Origin: Sedimentisphaera sp050251615
GTDB lineage: Bacteria > Planctomycetota > Phycisphaerae > Sedimentisphaerales > Sedimentisphaeraceae
Direction: 5' to 3'
NCBI GenBank assembly: GCA_050251615.1
Contig: JBFWMM010000013.1
Location: 1-60,688 of the forward strand
DNA length: 60,688 bases
The translations under genes and the position numbers were made by a program. This document shows positions 33,144 to 42,144 of this stretch, one piece after another. A model generated the notes under the pieces. That model was not told the origin of the DNA. It saw nothing but the letters and a program-made list of their open reading frames with translations, and searched no databases. Position 1 is the stretch's first letter, and every line of letters starts with the position of its first letter.

Positions 33144-36100
33144 ATGACAGAAAAAATTTCCTCCATAGAACAGTTCAATAAGCTCAGCGCCGAAAAGCAG
33201 GCAACCTTTGCCGACGGCGGCGCGATGGATCGGATTCTGCTTTGTGCCGGCGGCGGTTGCATCGCTTCAGGTTCGCTCGCGTTGCGCGATGAACTCAACA
33301 TAGAAATAAAGAAGGCCGGCTTTGACGCTAAGGTTTGCGTCATTGAGACCGGCTGTATGGGGCCTTGCGCGGGCGGGCCTGTACTGGTTATGCCCGACCG
33401 CACATTTTATCAGCATGTTCAGCCCGATGACGCCCCTGAAATTATAAACACGCATATCATCGGCGGCAAGGTGATTGAGAGGCTCTGTTGGATAGACGAC
33501 AAGAGCGGCACTCCCATCCCCCTGCGGGGCGACATCAGCTTCTTCAAGCGCCAGACAAAAATCGCACTTCGCAACAGCGGACGCATCCGCCCGACAGACC
33601 TCGGCGATTTTCTCGGCACAGGCGGATTTTCCGCTATGGCAAAAGTGCTGGGAAGTATGAGCCGTGATGATGTAATCGGGCAGATGAAAGACAGCGGTCT
33701 GCGCGGCAGAGGCGGCGCCGGCTTCCCCACGTTCCTCAAATGGAATTTCACAAAGAACGCCCCTGACGGACAGAAGTATGTTGTCTGCAACGCAGATGAA
33801 GGCGATCCCGGCGCGTTTATGGACAGAAGCGTCCTTGAGGGCGACCCATACTCCCTCATCGAGGGCATGGCAATCGCCGCTTATACAGTCGGCGCGGACC
33901 AGGGCTATGTGTATGTGCGTGCGGAATACCCCCTCGCCATCGAACGGCTTACCCTCGCCATAAACAAATGCTACGAAAGCGGCCTGCTCGGCAAGAACGT
34001 TCTGGGCACTGACTTCAGCTTCGAGCTCGGCATAAGGCGCGGCTCGGGCGCGTTTGTCTGCGGCGAAGAAACAGCTCTGCTTGCCAGCATCGAAGGCAAG
34101 CGCGGCGAGCCGAGGCCGAGGCCTCCGTTCCCCGCGGTTGAGGGCCTCTGGGGCAAGCCTACTCTTCTGAACAACGTAGAAACTTACGCCAACGTGGGCG
34201 CGATTATAGCGAACAGCGGAAAATGGTTTGCCTCTTACGGAACAGAGAAAAGCTCAGGCACAAAGGTATTCGCGCTCGCCGGAGCCATCAACAACGCCGG
34301 TCTTGTGGAAGTGCCGATTGGAACTACCCTCGGCGACCTCATCTACGACATCGGCGGCGGCATCCCGAGCGGCAAGAATTTCAAAGCTGCTCAGCTCGGC
34401 GGCCCCTCGGGCGGTTGCGTACCGCTTCAACATCTGAATGTACAGTTGGATTATGAATCGCTTCAGGAGGTCGGAGCAATAATGGGCTCGGGCGGCCTTG
34501 TTGTTATGGATGAAGACACCTGTATGGTGGATGTTGCGCGATTCTTCCTCGAATTCGTACAGGAAGAATCCTGCGGCAAGTGCATCCCGTGCCGTGTGGG
34601 CACGAAGAGAATGCTCGAAATCGTGGAACGAATCTGCAAAGGCAAAGGCCGAATGAGCGACCTTGACCTGCTCGAAGAGCTTGGCAAGCAGGTCCGCGAT
34701 ACGAGCCTCTGCGGCCTCGGCCAGACGGCCCCGAATCCCGTCCTCTCGACGTTGCGCCATTTCCGCGAGGAATACATCTCGCATATCATTGATAAGCACT
34801 GCACTGCGGGTGTCTGCCCTGATCTTGTGCTTGCGCCTTGCAACAGCGCGTGCCCTGCAAACGTCAACATACCCGGCTTTATTTCGCTTGTCGGCGAGGA
34901 GCGCTACGCCGAAGCACTGCGCCTGCACCGCAACCGCAACCCGTTTGCCGCGGCCTGTGCGAGAGTATGCTTCCATACGTGTGAAGATAAATGCCGTCGA
35001 TCAACGCTCGATGCTCCCGTTGCGATTCGCGGCATAAAGAGGTATATGGTCGATCAGGAAATCGTTGCGCAGATTCCCGAAGTGCGCGAGAATAAAGAAA
35101 ATGCAAAGCGCAAAATCGCCATTATCGGCGCCGGCCCCAGCGGCCTGTCCTGCGCGTACTTCCTCGCACGCCTCGGCTATCGCCCCACCGTTTTCGAGGC
35201 GGCGGCAAGGCCCGGCGGCATGCTCGTGCAGACGATTCCCGAATACCGTATGCCCAAGGAGCTTGTCGCGCGGGAGGTGAGAATGATTCAGTCAGTTGGC
35301 GTAAACCTGATTACAGACTGCGCTCTCGGCAAGGATTTTACCCTTGATTCACTCCGTTCAGAGGGCTACGAAACTATTTATATGGCTGTCGGCCAGCCCG
35401 AAGGCGTTGTGCTGCATATGGACGGCTCAGACACTGACGGCGTAACCGAAGCGCTCGACTTCCTCCGCGAGTACAATATGCGCGGCTCGGTGAAGGTGGG
35501 CAGGAAGGTTGCGGTTATTGGCGGTGGCAACTCCGCGATAGACGCGGCCCGCACGGCTGTTCGCTTAGGCGCTGATGTTACCGTGGTGTACCGAAGGACG
35601 CAGGCGGAGATGCCGGCGTACGCGGAGGAAATCGAAGACGCGATTCAGGAAGGCGTAAAGATTCTTGAGCTCTCCTCTCCGGAGAAAATCGTGAGCGAAG
35701 CAGGCAGAGCAAGCGGCGTTGTGTGCAGGAAGATGACCCTCGGCGACTACGACACCAGCGGAAGAAAACGCCCCGTTGACAGCGGAGAAGAGTTCACCGT
35801 GCCTGCTGACCAGATTATATTTGCCGTGGGCCAGAAGCTCAACATTGCTTCCCTGCTCGGGGAAGTGGAACAGCCCTCCGCGGAAAACAACTTCCGCTAC
35901 TGCGTGGACGTTTGCGGCGAACGGCTTGAGCTTATCGGCGCAAGCAGAGTCAAAGCGGATCACTCCAATGGCAAGACCAGCATCGGCTGGCTCTTCAGCG
36001 GGGGCGACAGCGCCACAGGCGCTTCGAGCGTGGTTGAGGCTATCGGCGCGGGCGAAAGAGCCGCCGCGGGGATGGATGAATACCTCACCGGCGAAGAGCA

Positions 36101-36326
36101 CGCTTTCTGGCGCGTGGATGTGCCCGTGGATACGTACTTCAACCCCGAAGCAGACCCGAACCCCGCACCGCGCAAGAAGGTCGTTACGCTCGACCCCGAA
36201 CGCCGCAAGAGCAGCTTCGCGGAAGTTGAGCAGCCTTGGGAGAAGACCGAAGCGATTACACAGGCGCATCGCTGCTTGCGTTGCGATTACGGGAAGTACA
36301 AATGCGCCGAGGCGCAGGGTGAGTAA
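33144..36326 (+). CDS. hydB: HydB/NuoF-like flavoprotein fused to a GltD/NfnB-like oxidoreductase
   Basis: 1060-residue fusion from the ATG at 33144 (GAGG upstream); in-frame sequence before this overlaps hydC. Domains: thioredoxin-like [2Fe-2S] (about 28-120, Cys in AGGGC and ETGCMGPC); NuoF FMN/NADH domain (about 185-400, GRGGAGFP and CNADEGDPGAFMDRS); SLBB (about 400-455); NuoF [4Fe-4S] site CGKCIPC near 475. Then, in place of the usual 2[4Fe-4S] ferredoxin tail, a GltD-like unit: Cys-rich block CNSACP...CFHTCEDKC (565-620), FAD-binding GAGPSGLSCA near 660, and NAD(P)-binding GGGNSAID near 790. It ends with CLRCDYGKYKC. Family role: flavin-based electron bifurcation between NADH and ferredoxin; the extra module suggests a second pyridine-nucleotide partner. 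Confidence 0.93.
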   Translation: MTEKISSIEQFNKLSAEKQATFADGGAMDRILLCAGGGCIASGSLALRDELNIEIKKAGFDAKVCVIETGCMGPCAGGPVLVMPDRTFYQHVQPDDAPEIINTHIIGGKVIERLCWIDDKSGTPIPLRGDISFFKRQTKIALRNSGRIRPTDLGDFLGTGGFSAMAKVLGSMSRDDVIGQMKDSGLRGRGGAGFPTFLKWNFTKNAPDGQKYVVCNADEGDPGAFMDRSVLEGDPYSLIEGMAIAAYTVGADQGYVYVRAEYPLAIERLTLAINKCYESGLLGKNVLGTDFSFELGIRRGSGAFVCGEETALLASIEGKRGEPRPRPPFPAVEGLWGKPTLLNNVETYANVGAIIANSGKWFASYGTEKSSGTKVFALAGAINNAGLVEVPIGTTLGDLIYDIGGGIPSGKNFKAAQLGGPSGGCVPLQHLNVQLDYESLQEVGAIMGSGGLVVMDEDTCMVDVARFFLEFVQEESCGKCIPCRVGTKRMLEIVERICKGKGRMSDLDLLEELGKQVRDTSLCGLGQTAPNPVLSTLRHFREEYISHIIDKHCTAGVCPDLVLAPCNSACPANVNIPGFISLVGEERYAEALRLHRNRNPFAAACARVCFHTCEDKCRRSTLDAPVAIRGIKRYMVDQEIVAQIPEVRENKENAKRKIAIIGAGPSGLSCAYFLARLGYRPTVFEAAARPGGMLVQTIPEYRMPKELVAREVRMIQSVGVNLITDCALGKDFTLDSLRSEGYETIYMAVGQPEGVVLHMDGSDTDGVTEALDFLREYNMRGSVKVGRKVAVIGGGNSAIDAARTAVRLGADVTVVYRRTQAEMPAYAEEIEDAIQEGVKILELSSPEKIVSEAGRASGVVCRKMTLGDYDTSGRKRPVDSGEEFTVPADQIIFAVGQKLNIASLLGEVEQPSAENNFRYCVDVCGERLELIGASRVKADHSNGKTSIGWLFSGGDSATGASSVVEAIGAGERAAAGMDEYLTGEEHAFWRVDVPVDTYFNPEADPNPAPRKKVVTLDPERRKSSFAEVEQPWEKTEAITQAHRCLRCDYGKYKCAEAQGE

Positions 36327-36377
36327 CAGGGCTTTGAGCGAGCTTGAAGCAATTTGTGATAAAGAAAGGCAAACCAT

Positions 36378-38147
36378 ATGCTTACATTAACATTAAACGG
36401 AAAAGAAGTTCAGGCTGAACCCGGCGCTACCATCCTCGACGCCGCTAAGGCCCATAACATCTACATCCCAACCCTCTGCTACCTTGAGAATTTGAAGCCG
36501 CGCGGCCTTTGCAGGATTTGCGTGGTTGAGGTTGAAGGGGCAAAAAACCTTGTGCCCGCATGCTGCACGCCCGCCGCGGACGGAATGAAGATACAAACCA
36601 ACTCGCGAAGGGTGCGCCTGGCGAGAAAGATGGTTGTTGAGCTCTTGCTCAGCGAACACAACGGCGAATGCACAACCTGTGAGAGAAATGAAGACTGCGA
36701 GCTCCAGAAACTCGCCCACGACCTCGGCATCAAGATGGTTCGCTTTGACGGCGAAACCTGCACCGAGCATACCGATGACACCACCTTCGGCATCTACCGC
36801 GAGAGCGGAAAATGTATCAAGTGCCGCAGGTGTGTGGAGGTGTGCCAGGGAACGGAGTCTGTGGGAGCTGTTTCCCCGCAGAACCGCGGCTTCAGCACAG
36901 TTATCGGCCCTGCCTTCGACAACAGCCTCGACACGGTAACCTGCATTCAATGCGGCCAGTGTGCGGCGGTGTGTCCCGTGGGCGCGATTATCGAGCGTAG
37001 CTATGTCGAAGAGATATGGGACGCAATCGAGGACAAGGAGAAGCACGTCATCGTGCAGACGGCTCCCGCGATTCGCTCGGCGCTGGGCGAGTGTTTCGGG
37101 CTTGAACCGGGCACCTGCGTTACCGGCAAGATGACCGCCGCTCTGCGCCAGTTGGGCTTTGACGGCGTCTTTGATACGAACTTCGCCGCAGACCTCACCA
37201 TCATGGAAGAGGGCACAGAGCTGCTTCTCAGGCTAAAAAAAGCCCTCGTTGACAAGGAAGACGTGGCTCTTCCGCAGTTTACAAGCTGCTGCCCGGGCTG
37301 GATCAACTTCGCCGAGCATTACTATCCCGAACTGCTGGCGCATCTGTCAACCTGCAAATCCCCGCAACAGATGTTTGGCGCGGTAGCTAAGACGTACTAT
37401 GCCGAGAAGATGGGAATCGACCCTGCAAAAATGGTTGTAGTGTCGGTTATGCCTTGCACGGCGAAGAAATTTGAGTGCAACCGCGATGAAATGATGGGCT
37501 CGGGCTATCAGGACGTTGATTTCTCCATCACAACACGTGAGCTCGGCAGAATGATACATCAGGCAGGGATTGATTTTATGAGCCTTGAAGATGAGTTTAT
37601 GGATACTCCGTTCCCTGAATCTTCCGGCGCGGCGGATATTTTCGCCAACACCGGCGGCGTTATGGAAGCGGCTCTGCGCACCGCGTACGAGATCGTAACC
37701 GGACGCGAGCTACCCATGGACAAGCTGCACGTAACCGACCTTATGGAGCTGAAAGGCATCAAAAAGGCTTCTATCAAGATCGAGGGCACAGTCCCCGCAT
37801 GGTCTTTCCTTGAGGGCGTAACGGCGAATGTTATGGTGGTTCACAGCCTCTCCAACCTGCGCGAGGTCGTGGACAGCGGCGAAATCTACAGGTATCATTT
37901 TATCGAAGTGATGACTTGCCCGGGCGGCTGTATCAGCGGCGGCGGCCAGCCACGCTTCACTACAGACGAAAAGCGCAAGAAGCGTATTCAAGCCATCATC
38001 AAGGAAGATGAGGGCAAGGAGCTGAGAAAATCGCACGAGAATCCGTTTATCAAGCAGATTTACGATGAGTTCCTCGGCCATCCATGTAGCGAGAAATCGC
38101 ACCACCTGCTCCACACGCATTACGCGAGAAAAGCCATCGTCAGCTGA
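36378..38147 (+). CDS. hydA: [FeFe]-hydrogenase catalytic subunit HydA, group A
   Basis: 589-residue catalytic subunit. NuoG-like [2Fe-2S] domain (about 1-75, CYLENLKPRGLCRIC), His-Cys3 [4Fe-4S] site HNGECTTCERNEDC near 93-106, and two ferredoxin-type clusters (CIKCRRCVEVC near 144, CIQCGQCAAVCP near 194). The H-cluster motifs are complete: TSCCPGW near 301, MPCTAKKFE near 357, and EVMTCPGGCISGGGQP near 510, so it should be active. The family reduces protons or oxidises H2. The C-terminal small domain ends HHLLHTHY, without the extra [2Fe-2S] tail of some homologues. It is 51 bp after hydB and followed by a palindromic terminator. Maturation genes hydEFG are not in the window. Confidence 0.97.
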   Translation: MLTLTLNGKEVQAEPGATILDAAKAHNIYIPTLCYLENLKPRGLCRICVVEVEGAKNLVPACCTPAADGMKIQTNSRRVRLARKMVVELLLSEHNGECTTCERNEDCELQKLAHDLGIKMVRFDGETCTEHTDDTTFGIYRESGKCIKCRRCVEVCQGTESVGAVSPQNRGFSTVIGPAFDNSLDTVTCIQCGQCAAVCPVGAIIERSYVEEIWDAIEDKEKHVIVQTAPAIRSALGECFGLEPGTCVTGKMTAALRQLGFDGVFDTNFAADLTIMEEGTELLLRLKKALVDKEDVALPQFTSCCPGWINFAEHYYPELLAHLSTCKSPQQMFGAVAKTYYAEKMGIDPAKMVVVSVMPCTAKKFECNRDEMMGSGYQDVDFSITTRELGRMIHQAGIDFMSLEDEFMDTPFPESSGAADIFANTGGVMEAALRTAYEIVTGRELPMDKLHVTDLMELKGIKKASIKIEGTVPAWSFLEGVTANVMVVHSLSNLREVVDSGEIYRYHFIEVMTCPGGCISGGGQPRFTTDEKRKKRIQAIIKEDEGKELRKSHENPFIKQIYDEFLGHPCSEKSHHLLHTHYARKAIVS

Positions 38148-38182
38148 CGGGCACAACACATTCGTATTCGGCATCAAACCTC

Positions 38183-38214
38183 GTAGAGACGCGAAATATC
38201 GCGTCTCTACTTTT
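38183..38214 (+). terminator. Palindromic repeat acting as hydA terminator
   Basis: GTAGAGACGCGA and TCGCGTCTCTAC form a perfect 12-bp stem with an AATA loop, followed by TTTT. It is related to the element at 31941-31962. It lies 35 bp after hydA. Confidence 0.75.
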
Positions 38215-38293
38215 GTATCGGGGGTGCGGATTGATTCACCAATCCGTAATGAAAAAAAATGTGAAAATTTTTCAGAAAAAGTGCGAGTTACGA

Positions 38294-38322
38294 TTGACAA
38301 CCGCCCTGCCGAGTGATACAAT
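38294..38322 (+). promoter_or_regulatory. Near-consensus sigma70 promoter
   Basis: TTGACA (38294-38299), a 17-bp spacer and TACAAT (38317-38322): a perfect -35, optimal spacing and five of six -10 bases. The predicted start is near 38329. Confidence 0.85.
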
Positions 38323-38328
38323 ACGCTC

Positions 38329-38507
38329 AACGTTATGGTTCTTTGACACTGTAATATAGTTTTAGGTCTGCGTTTCAAAGCGTATGATTCTTTTTTCCAA
38401 AAAGTAAAGTTTAGATTTGGGTTGAGACGACCTTTATACCAAAGTATTTATTTTTATTCTTGATTGTCTCAACTAAGGCCGGGTTCGAAAGACTCCGGCC
38501 TTTTTTT
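38329..38507 (+). ncRNA. Candidate small RNA or attenuator leader (~180 nt)
   Basis: Bounded by a near-consensus promoter and an intrinsic terminator, with no open frame of note. GTTGAGAC (38421-38428) can pair with GTCTCAAC (38466-38473) to form an 8-bp stem enclosing an AT-rich loop, followed directly by the terminator hairpin. It may be a free sRNA, or a leader whose terminator controls dinG, whose start lies 22 nt after the T run. The length is similar to 6S RNA, but I could not build a convincing 6S fold by eye. Confidence 0.55.
38475..38507 (+). terminator. Rho-independent terminator before dinG
   Basis: AAGGCCGG pairs with CCGGCCTT across a 12-base loop and is followed by a run of seven T. 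Confidence 0.9.
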
Positions 38508-38529
38508 ATGCATTGAGAGGCGGTCTATT

Positions 38530-40557
38530 TTGAGTAATCCCGATTTTGACATCAGCACACTCTTTGCCGATAACGGGCGCATATCTGAGCTTATGCCGCA
38601 TTTTGAGCCACGTCCGGAGCAGGCGAAGATGGCCGATCAGGCCGAACGCTGTCTTCTCCAGGGCATCCATACGATAATCGAGGCCGGCACAGGCACGGGC
38701 AAGAGCCTTGCGTATCTTGCACCCGCGATAAAATACGCCGTGAGCCGTAGCGAGAAGGCCGTCGTCAGCACGCACACAATCAACCTGCAAGAGCAGCTGA
38801 TAAATAAGGACATCCCCTTTATAGCCGAAGCGCTCGGGTTCGAGTTTAAGGCAGGGCTGGCAAAAGGACGCGGAAATTATCTCTGCCTGCGCAGACTGAA
38901 ATTTGTAGAGGAAAATAACCGCTCGTTATTTGACGGCTCGCCCTCACAGCTCAAAGAGCTGCGTACCTGGGCCGAAACCACCAACGACGGCTCACTCAGC
39001 TCGCTGGCGATGAGGCCGGACCATTCACTCTGGGAATCTGTCAGAAGCGAACATGGCAACTGCCGCGGCCGCAAATGCCCGCACTACAACAAATGCTTTT
39101 ACTACAAGGCCCGCCGCGAGCTTGAGGCCTGCGATGTTATCGTATTGAATCACTCCCTGTTGCTCAGCGACCTCGTCCTGCGGGCGCAGGGCGCAAGCAT
39201 ACTCCCCGCATACAGCGCCATCGTCATAGACGAAGCGCACAACCTGCGAGCGGTAGCCGAAGACCATTTTGGTATCAACATATCGGAGAGCCAGGTAAAC
39301 TACCTGCTAAGCGGTCTCTATGACCGCAAGAAAAACCGCGGCCTGCTTACCGGAATCGCGACAGAAGAACTTCTTTCACTCGTGATAAAGGCAAGAGAGA
39401 CCCTGGACTTGTTCTTCACACAGGTTGCCGAGTATTATACGGAAACCGAGCGCGACCTCGGCGGCAAATGCCTCCCGGGCTCGCTCACCGACAACCTTTC
39501 TGAAGAGCTGCGCCGCCTGCGCCTTGAAATAAACCGTGCGATTGGTGCTCTGAGTGATGAGGAGAAGGAAAGCGACAGTACGGAAGAAATAAAACGCGCC
39601 ATGGAACGTTTGCAGGTGCTGGAGCGAGATATAAAGCAGTTTGTGAATCAGCCCGATGCGCAGCCTGCGCAAAACGGCGCGGAAGAGGAAGCCGAACAGA
39701 AGAGGGTGAGCATATACTGGATTGAGTGCTTCAAGGGCAGGCAACCGAGATACACTCTGCGCAGCTCGCCGGTGGAGGTGGGGCCGGAGATTTGCAGGTG
39801 TCTGTTCGATGAGTATAAATCCGTCCTGTTGACAAGCGCAACAATCGCCTGCGGAAAAGATGAAACCGGCTTTAATTTCTTCGCAAATGGCATCGGTCTG
39901 TACAACTTCGAGCATCTTGAGCTTGACGCCATCTTCGATTACAGCCGCAACGCGAAGATTATCGTGGAGGCGGATTTGCCAGAGCCAAGCCACCCCGCTT
40001 TTACAGCGCGGGCTGTTCAGGCGCTTAAAGCGCATATCCTCGGCAACCACGGCGGCACGCTCGTGCTGTTTACAAGCTATTCTATGCTGCGCAGCTTCGC
40101 AGAGGAGCTGGAATTCTGGGCGATTGAAAACGGGCGCGTGCTTTTGCGGCAGGAAAAAGGTGTCTCGCGAACCGAGTTGATAGACAAATTCCGCGAAAGC
40201 GGCAATGCAATCCTCCTCGGCACAGAAAGCTTCTGGCAGGGAGTGGATGTGCCCGGGGACGCGCTGAGATGTGTGGTGATAATGCGCCTGCCGTTTCAGA
40301 TGCCGACGCACCCGCTTGTTAAAGGCAAAATTGAGCTGATGAAAAAACGCGGCGAAAATCCGTTTATGAGCTATCAGGTACCGATGGCGATAATCCGCTT
40401 CAAGCAAGGTTTCGGCAGGCTTCTGCGCCGTAAAAGCGACACGGGAACCATTGTGATTATGGACAGCAGGATTGTCAACAAGTTTTACGGCAGGATGTTT
40501 ATAAACGCGCTGCCGAAGTGTGAAGTGGAGATAAAGAGAGCCGAACCGGATTGGTAG
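38530..40557 (+). CDS. dinG: DinG/XPD-family ATP-dependent DNA helicase
   Basis: Superfamily 2 helicase with an Fe-S cluster, 675 residues, probably unwinding 5' overhang or damaged structures in repair. Walker A EAGTGTGKSLA near 54, the XPD-type cysteines (CLRRL near 117, then CRGRKC..YNKC near 175-185), DEAH box near 236, a charged linker (about 340-410), and late motifs TESFWQGVDVPG and QGFGRLLRR. The start chosen is TTG at 38530, after GAGAGGCGG; a longer frame from 38464 would run through the terminator hairpin and is unlikely. Transcription from the upstream promoter must pass a terminator, so expression may be controlled by read-through. Confidence 0.93.
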   Translation: MSNPDFDISTLFADNGRISELMPHFEPRPEQAKMADQAERCLLQGIHTIIEAGTGTGKSLAYLAPAIKYAVSRSEKAVVSTHTINLQEQLINKDIPFIAEALGFEFKAGLAKGRGNYLCLRRLKFVEENNRSLFDGSPSQLKELRTWAETTNDGSLSSLAMRPDHSLWESVRSEHGNCRGRKCPHYNKCFYYKARRELEACDVIVLNHSLLLSDLVLRAQGASILPAYSAIVIDEAHNLRAVAEDHFGINISESQVNYLLSGLYDRKKNRGLLTGIATEELLSLVIKARETLDLFFTQVAEYYTETERDLGGKCLPGSLTDNLSEELRRLRLEINRAIGALSDEEKESDSTEEIKRAMERLQVLERDIKQFVNQPDAQPAQNGAEEEAEQKRVSIYWIECFKGRQPRYTLRSSPVEVGPEICRCLFDEYKSVLLTSATIACGKDETGFNFFANGIGLYNFEHLELDAIFDYSRNAKIIVEADLPEPSHPAFTARAVQALKAHILGNHGGTLVLFTSYSMLRSFAEELEFWAIENGRVLLRQEKGVSRTELIDKFRESGNAILLGTESFWQGVDVPGDALRCVVIMRLPFQMPTHPLVKGKIELMKKRGENPFMSYQVPMAIIRFKQGFGRLLRRKSDTGTIVIMDSRIVNKFYGRMFINALPKCEVEIKRAEPDW

Positions 40558-40649
40558 AGAGCTTTGCAAAGCCGGCTTTTTTAAATAGAATTACGGATCA
40601 AAGTGCTTCGGCGCGGAAAATAGAAAATGAAACACCGAAAGGGGCAGAT

Positions 40650-41945
40650 ATGAGCATAAAGGATATAGCATCAAAGGCAAAAGAGGCATCAATTCTGATG
40701 GCGAGCCGCGCTACGGCCGTGAAGGACGAAGCGCTCGAACAGATTGCTCGCGCGCTTGAAGCGAATGCGGAGGAGATTACCACTGCAAATAAGCTTGACC
40801 TTGAGGCTGCCGAGCGGGACAATCTCGCCGCGCCTTTGCTCAAACGCCTGAAATTCGATGAGGGCAAGATTGCCGGTGTATGCGAGGGGCTGCGCAGCCT
40901 TATCGCCCTGCCGGATCCCGTCGGGCAGACGCTCAAAGCCACAGAGCTTGCCTCTGGGCTCGATCTCTATAAGGTTGCCTGTCCGCTGGGGGTTGTCGGG
41001 GTGATATTTGAATCACGCCCCGATGCGCTCGTACAGATATCTTCACTCTGCCTCAAAAGCGGCAACAGCGTCCTGCTGAAAGGCGGCAGCGAGGCCATGC
41101 GAACAAACCGCATCCTTGCGGACATCATCGCGGAGGCGAGCGCAGGTGCCGGCTTGCCGGAAGGCTGGATCGGCCTGCTGGAAACGCGCGAGGATGTTTC
41201 GGCGATGCTTGCCCTTGATGAATACGTCGATTTGATTGTACCGCGCGGCTCGAATGAGTTTGTGCAGTACATTATGAAGCACACGTCGATTCCCGTAATG
41301 GGCCACGCCGACGGTATCTGCCATGTGTATATCGACAAGGCGGCCGATTTCGAGATGGCCGTGCGCATCGCAATAGACTCAAAATGCCAGTACCCGGCAG
41401 TCTGCAACGCCATGGAGACACTGCTTGTGCATAAGGACATCGCGGGGCGGCTTTTACCCGTGCTGAAAGAGGGCTACGACAAATACAACTGCCGCCTGCA
41501 CGGCTGCAAGCGCACCTGCAAGCTCATCGCGGCCGAGCCTGCGACAGAGCAGGACTGGAAAACGGAGTACCTCGACTACGAGCTTTCGATAAAGATTGTG
41601 GATTCGGTTGAGGAGGCCATCGCCCACATAAACCGCTACGGCTCCGGCCACACAGACGCCATCGTAACCGCTGACGAAACCGCGGCGAGGCTGTTCTTCG
41701 CGCTCGTTGACTCGGCGGACGTATTCCTCAACGCCAGCACGCGCTTCAGCGATGGCTTCCGCTACGGGCTCGGTGCGGAAGTGGGCATAAGCACAAACAA
41801 AATCCACGCGCGCGGGCCCGTGGGGCTGGATGGCCTGCTGATATACAAATGGAAGCTGATCGGCAAGGGGCAAATCGTGGCAGATTTCGCCGCCGGCACC
41901 GAATCCTTCACACATGAACACACCGACAAAACCTGCCCGATGTAA
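40650..41945 (+). CDS. proA: Glutamate-5-semialdehyde dehydrogenase
   Basis: Reduces glutamyl-5-phosphate with NADPH in proline synthesis, in the cytoplasm. 431 residues, close to the family length. Seen: nucleotide-fold region PLGVVGVIFESRPD, GGSEAMRTN, the catalytic cysteine in CQYPAVCNAMET near 250, and the C-terminal TRFSDGFRYGLGAEVGISTNKIHARGP block. The ATG at 40650 follows AAAGGGG. It is 92 bp after dinG on the same strand and is followed by a terminator. proB is not in the window. Confidence 0.98.
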   Translation: MSIKDIASKAKEASILMASRATAVKDEALEQIARALEANAEEITTANKLDLEAAERDNLAAPLLKRLKFDEGKIAGVCEGLRSLIALPDPVGQTLKATELASGLDLYKVACPLGVVGVIFESRPDALVQISSLCLKSGNSVLLKGGSEAMRTNRILADIIAEASAGAGLPEGWIGLLETREDVSAMLALDEYVDLIVPRGSNEFVQYIMKHTSIPVMGHADGICHVYIDKAADFEMAVRIAIDSKCQYPAVCNAMETLLVHKDIAGRLLPVLKEGYDKYNCRLHGCKRTCKLIAAEPATEQDWKTEYLDYELSIKIVDSVEEAIAHINRYGSGHTDAIVTADETAARLFFALVDSADVFLNASTRFSDGFRYGLGAEVGISTNKIHARGPVGLDGLLIYKWKLIGKGQIVADFAAGTESFTHEHTDKTCPM

Positions 41946-41976
41946 TGCAATGTAAATCAAGGTTGCATGTTCGCTT

Positions 41977-42001
41977 GGAAGAGCGAATGCTCTTCCCTTT
42001 T
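41977..42001 (+). terminator. Rho-independent terminator of proA
   Basis: GGAAGAGC and GCTCTTCC form a perfect 8-bp stem with a GAAT loop, followed by CTTTT. It lies 31 bp after the stop codon. Confidence 0.8.
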
Positions 42002-42085
42002 CATCTGCGGACTAAGCGAACTTTGCGGACTCATCTTTACGCACTCGCTTGAGTACGCAGTGTCTGCCTTGTACGCAGAATCTCA

Positions 42086-42121
42086 CAAAAAAACACCCAC
42101 GCCTTTTCGGGAGCGGGTGTC
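42086..42121 (-). terminator. Terminator of the rpo-rps operon after rpsG
   Basis: On the minus strand, ACACCCGC pairs with GTGGGTGT (one G-U pair) around a 12-base loop and is followed by TTTTTT. It lies 24 bp after rpsG. Confidence 0.85.
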
Positions 42122-42144
42122 TTGTAGTTTTTTGGAAGCAGTGC

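Larger units (their letters stand above)
38148..38529. other. hydA-dinG intergenic region
   Basis: No protein gene. It holds, in order, the palindromic terminator, an AT-rich stretch, a near-consensus promoter, a ~180-base transcribed unit, and a strong terminator just before dinG. Confidence 0.8.
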
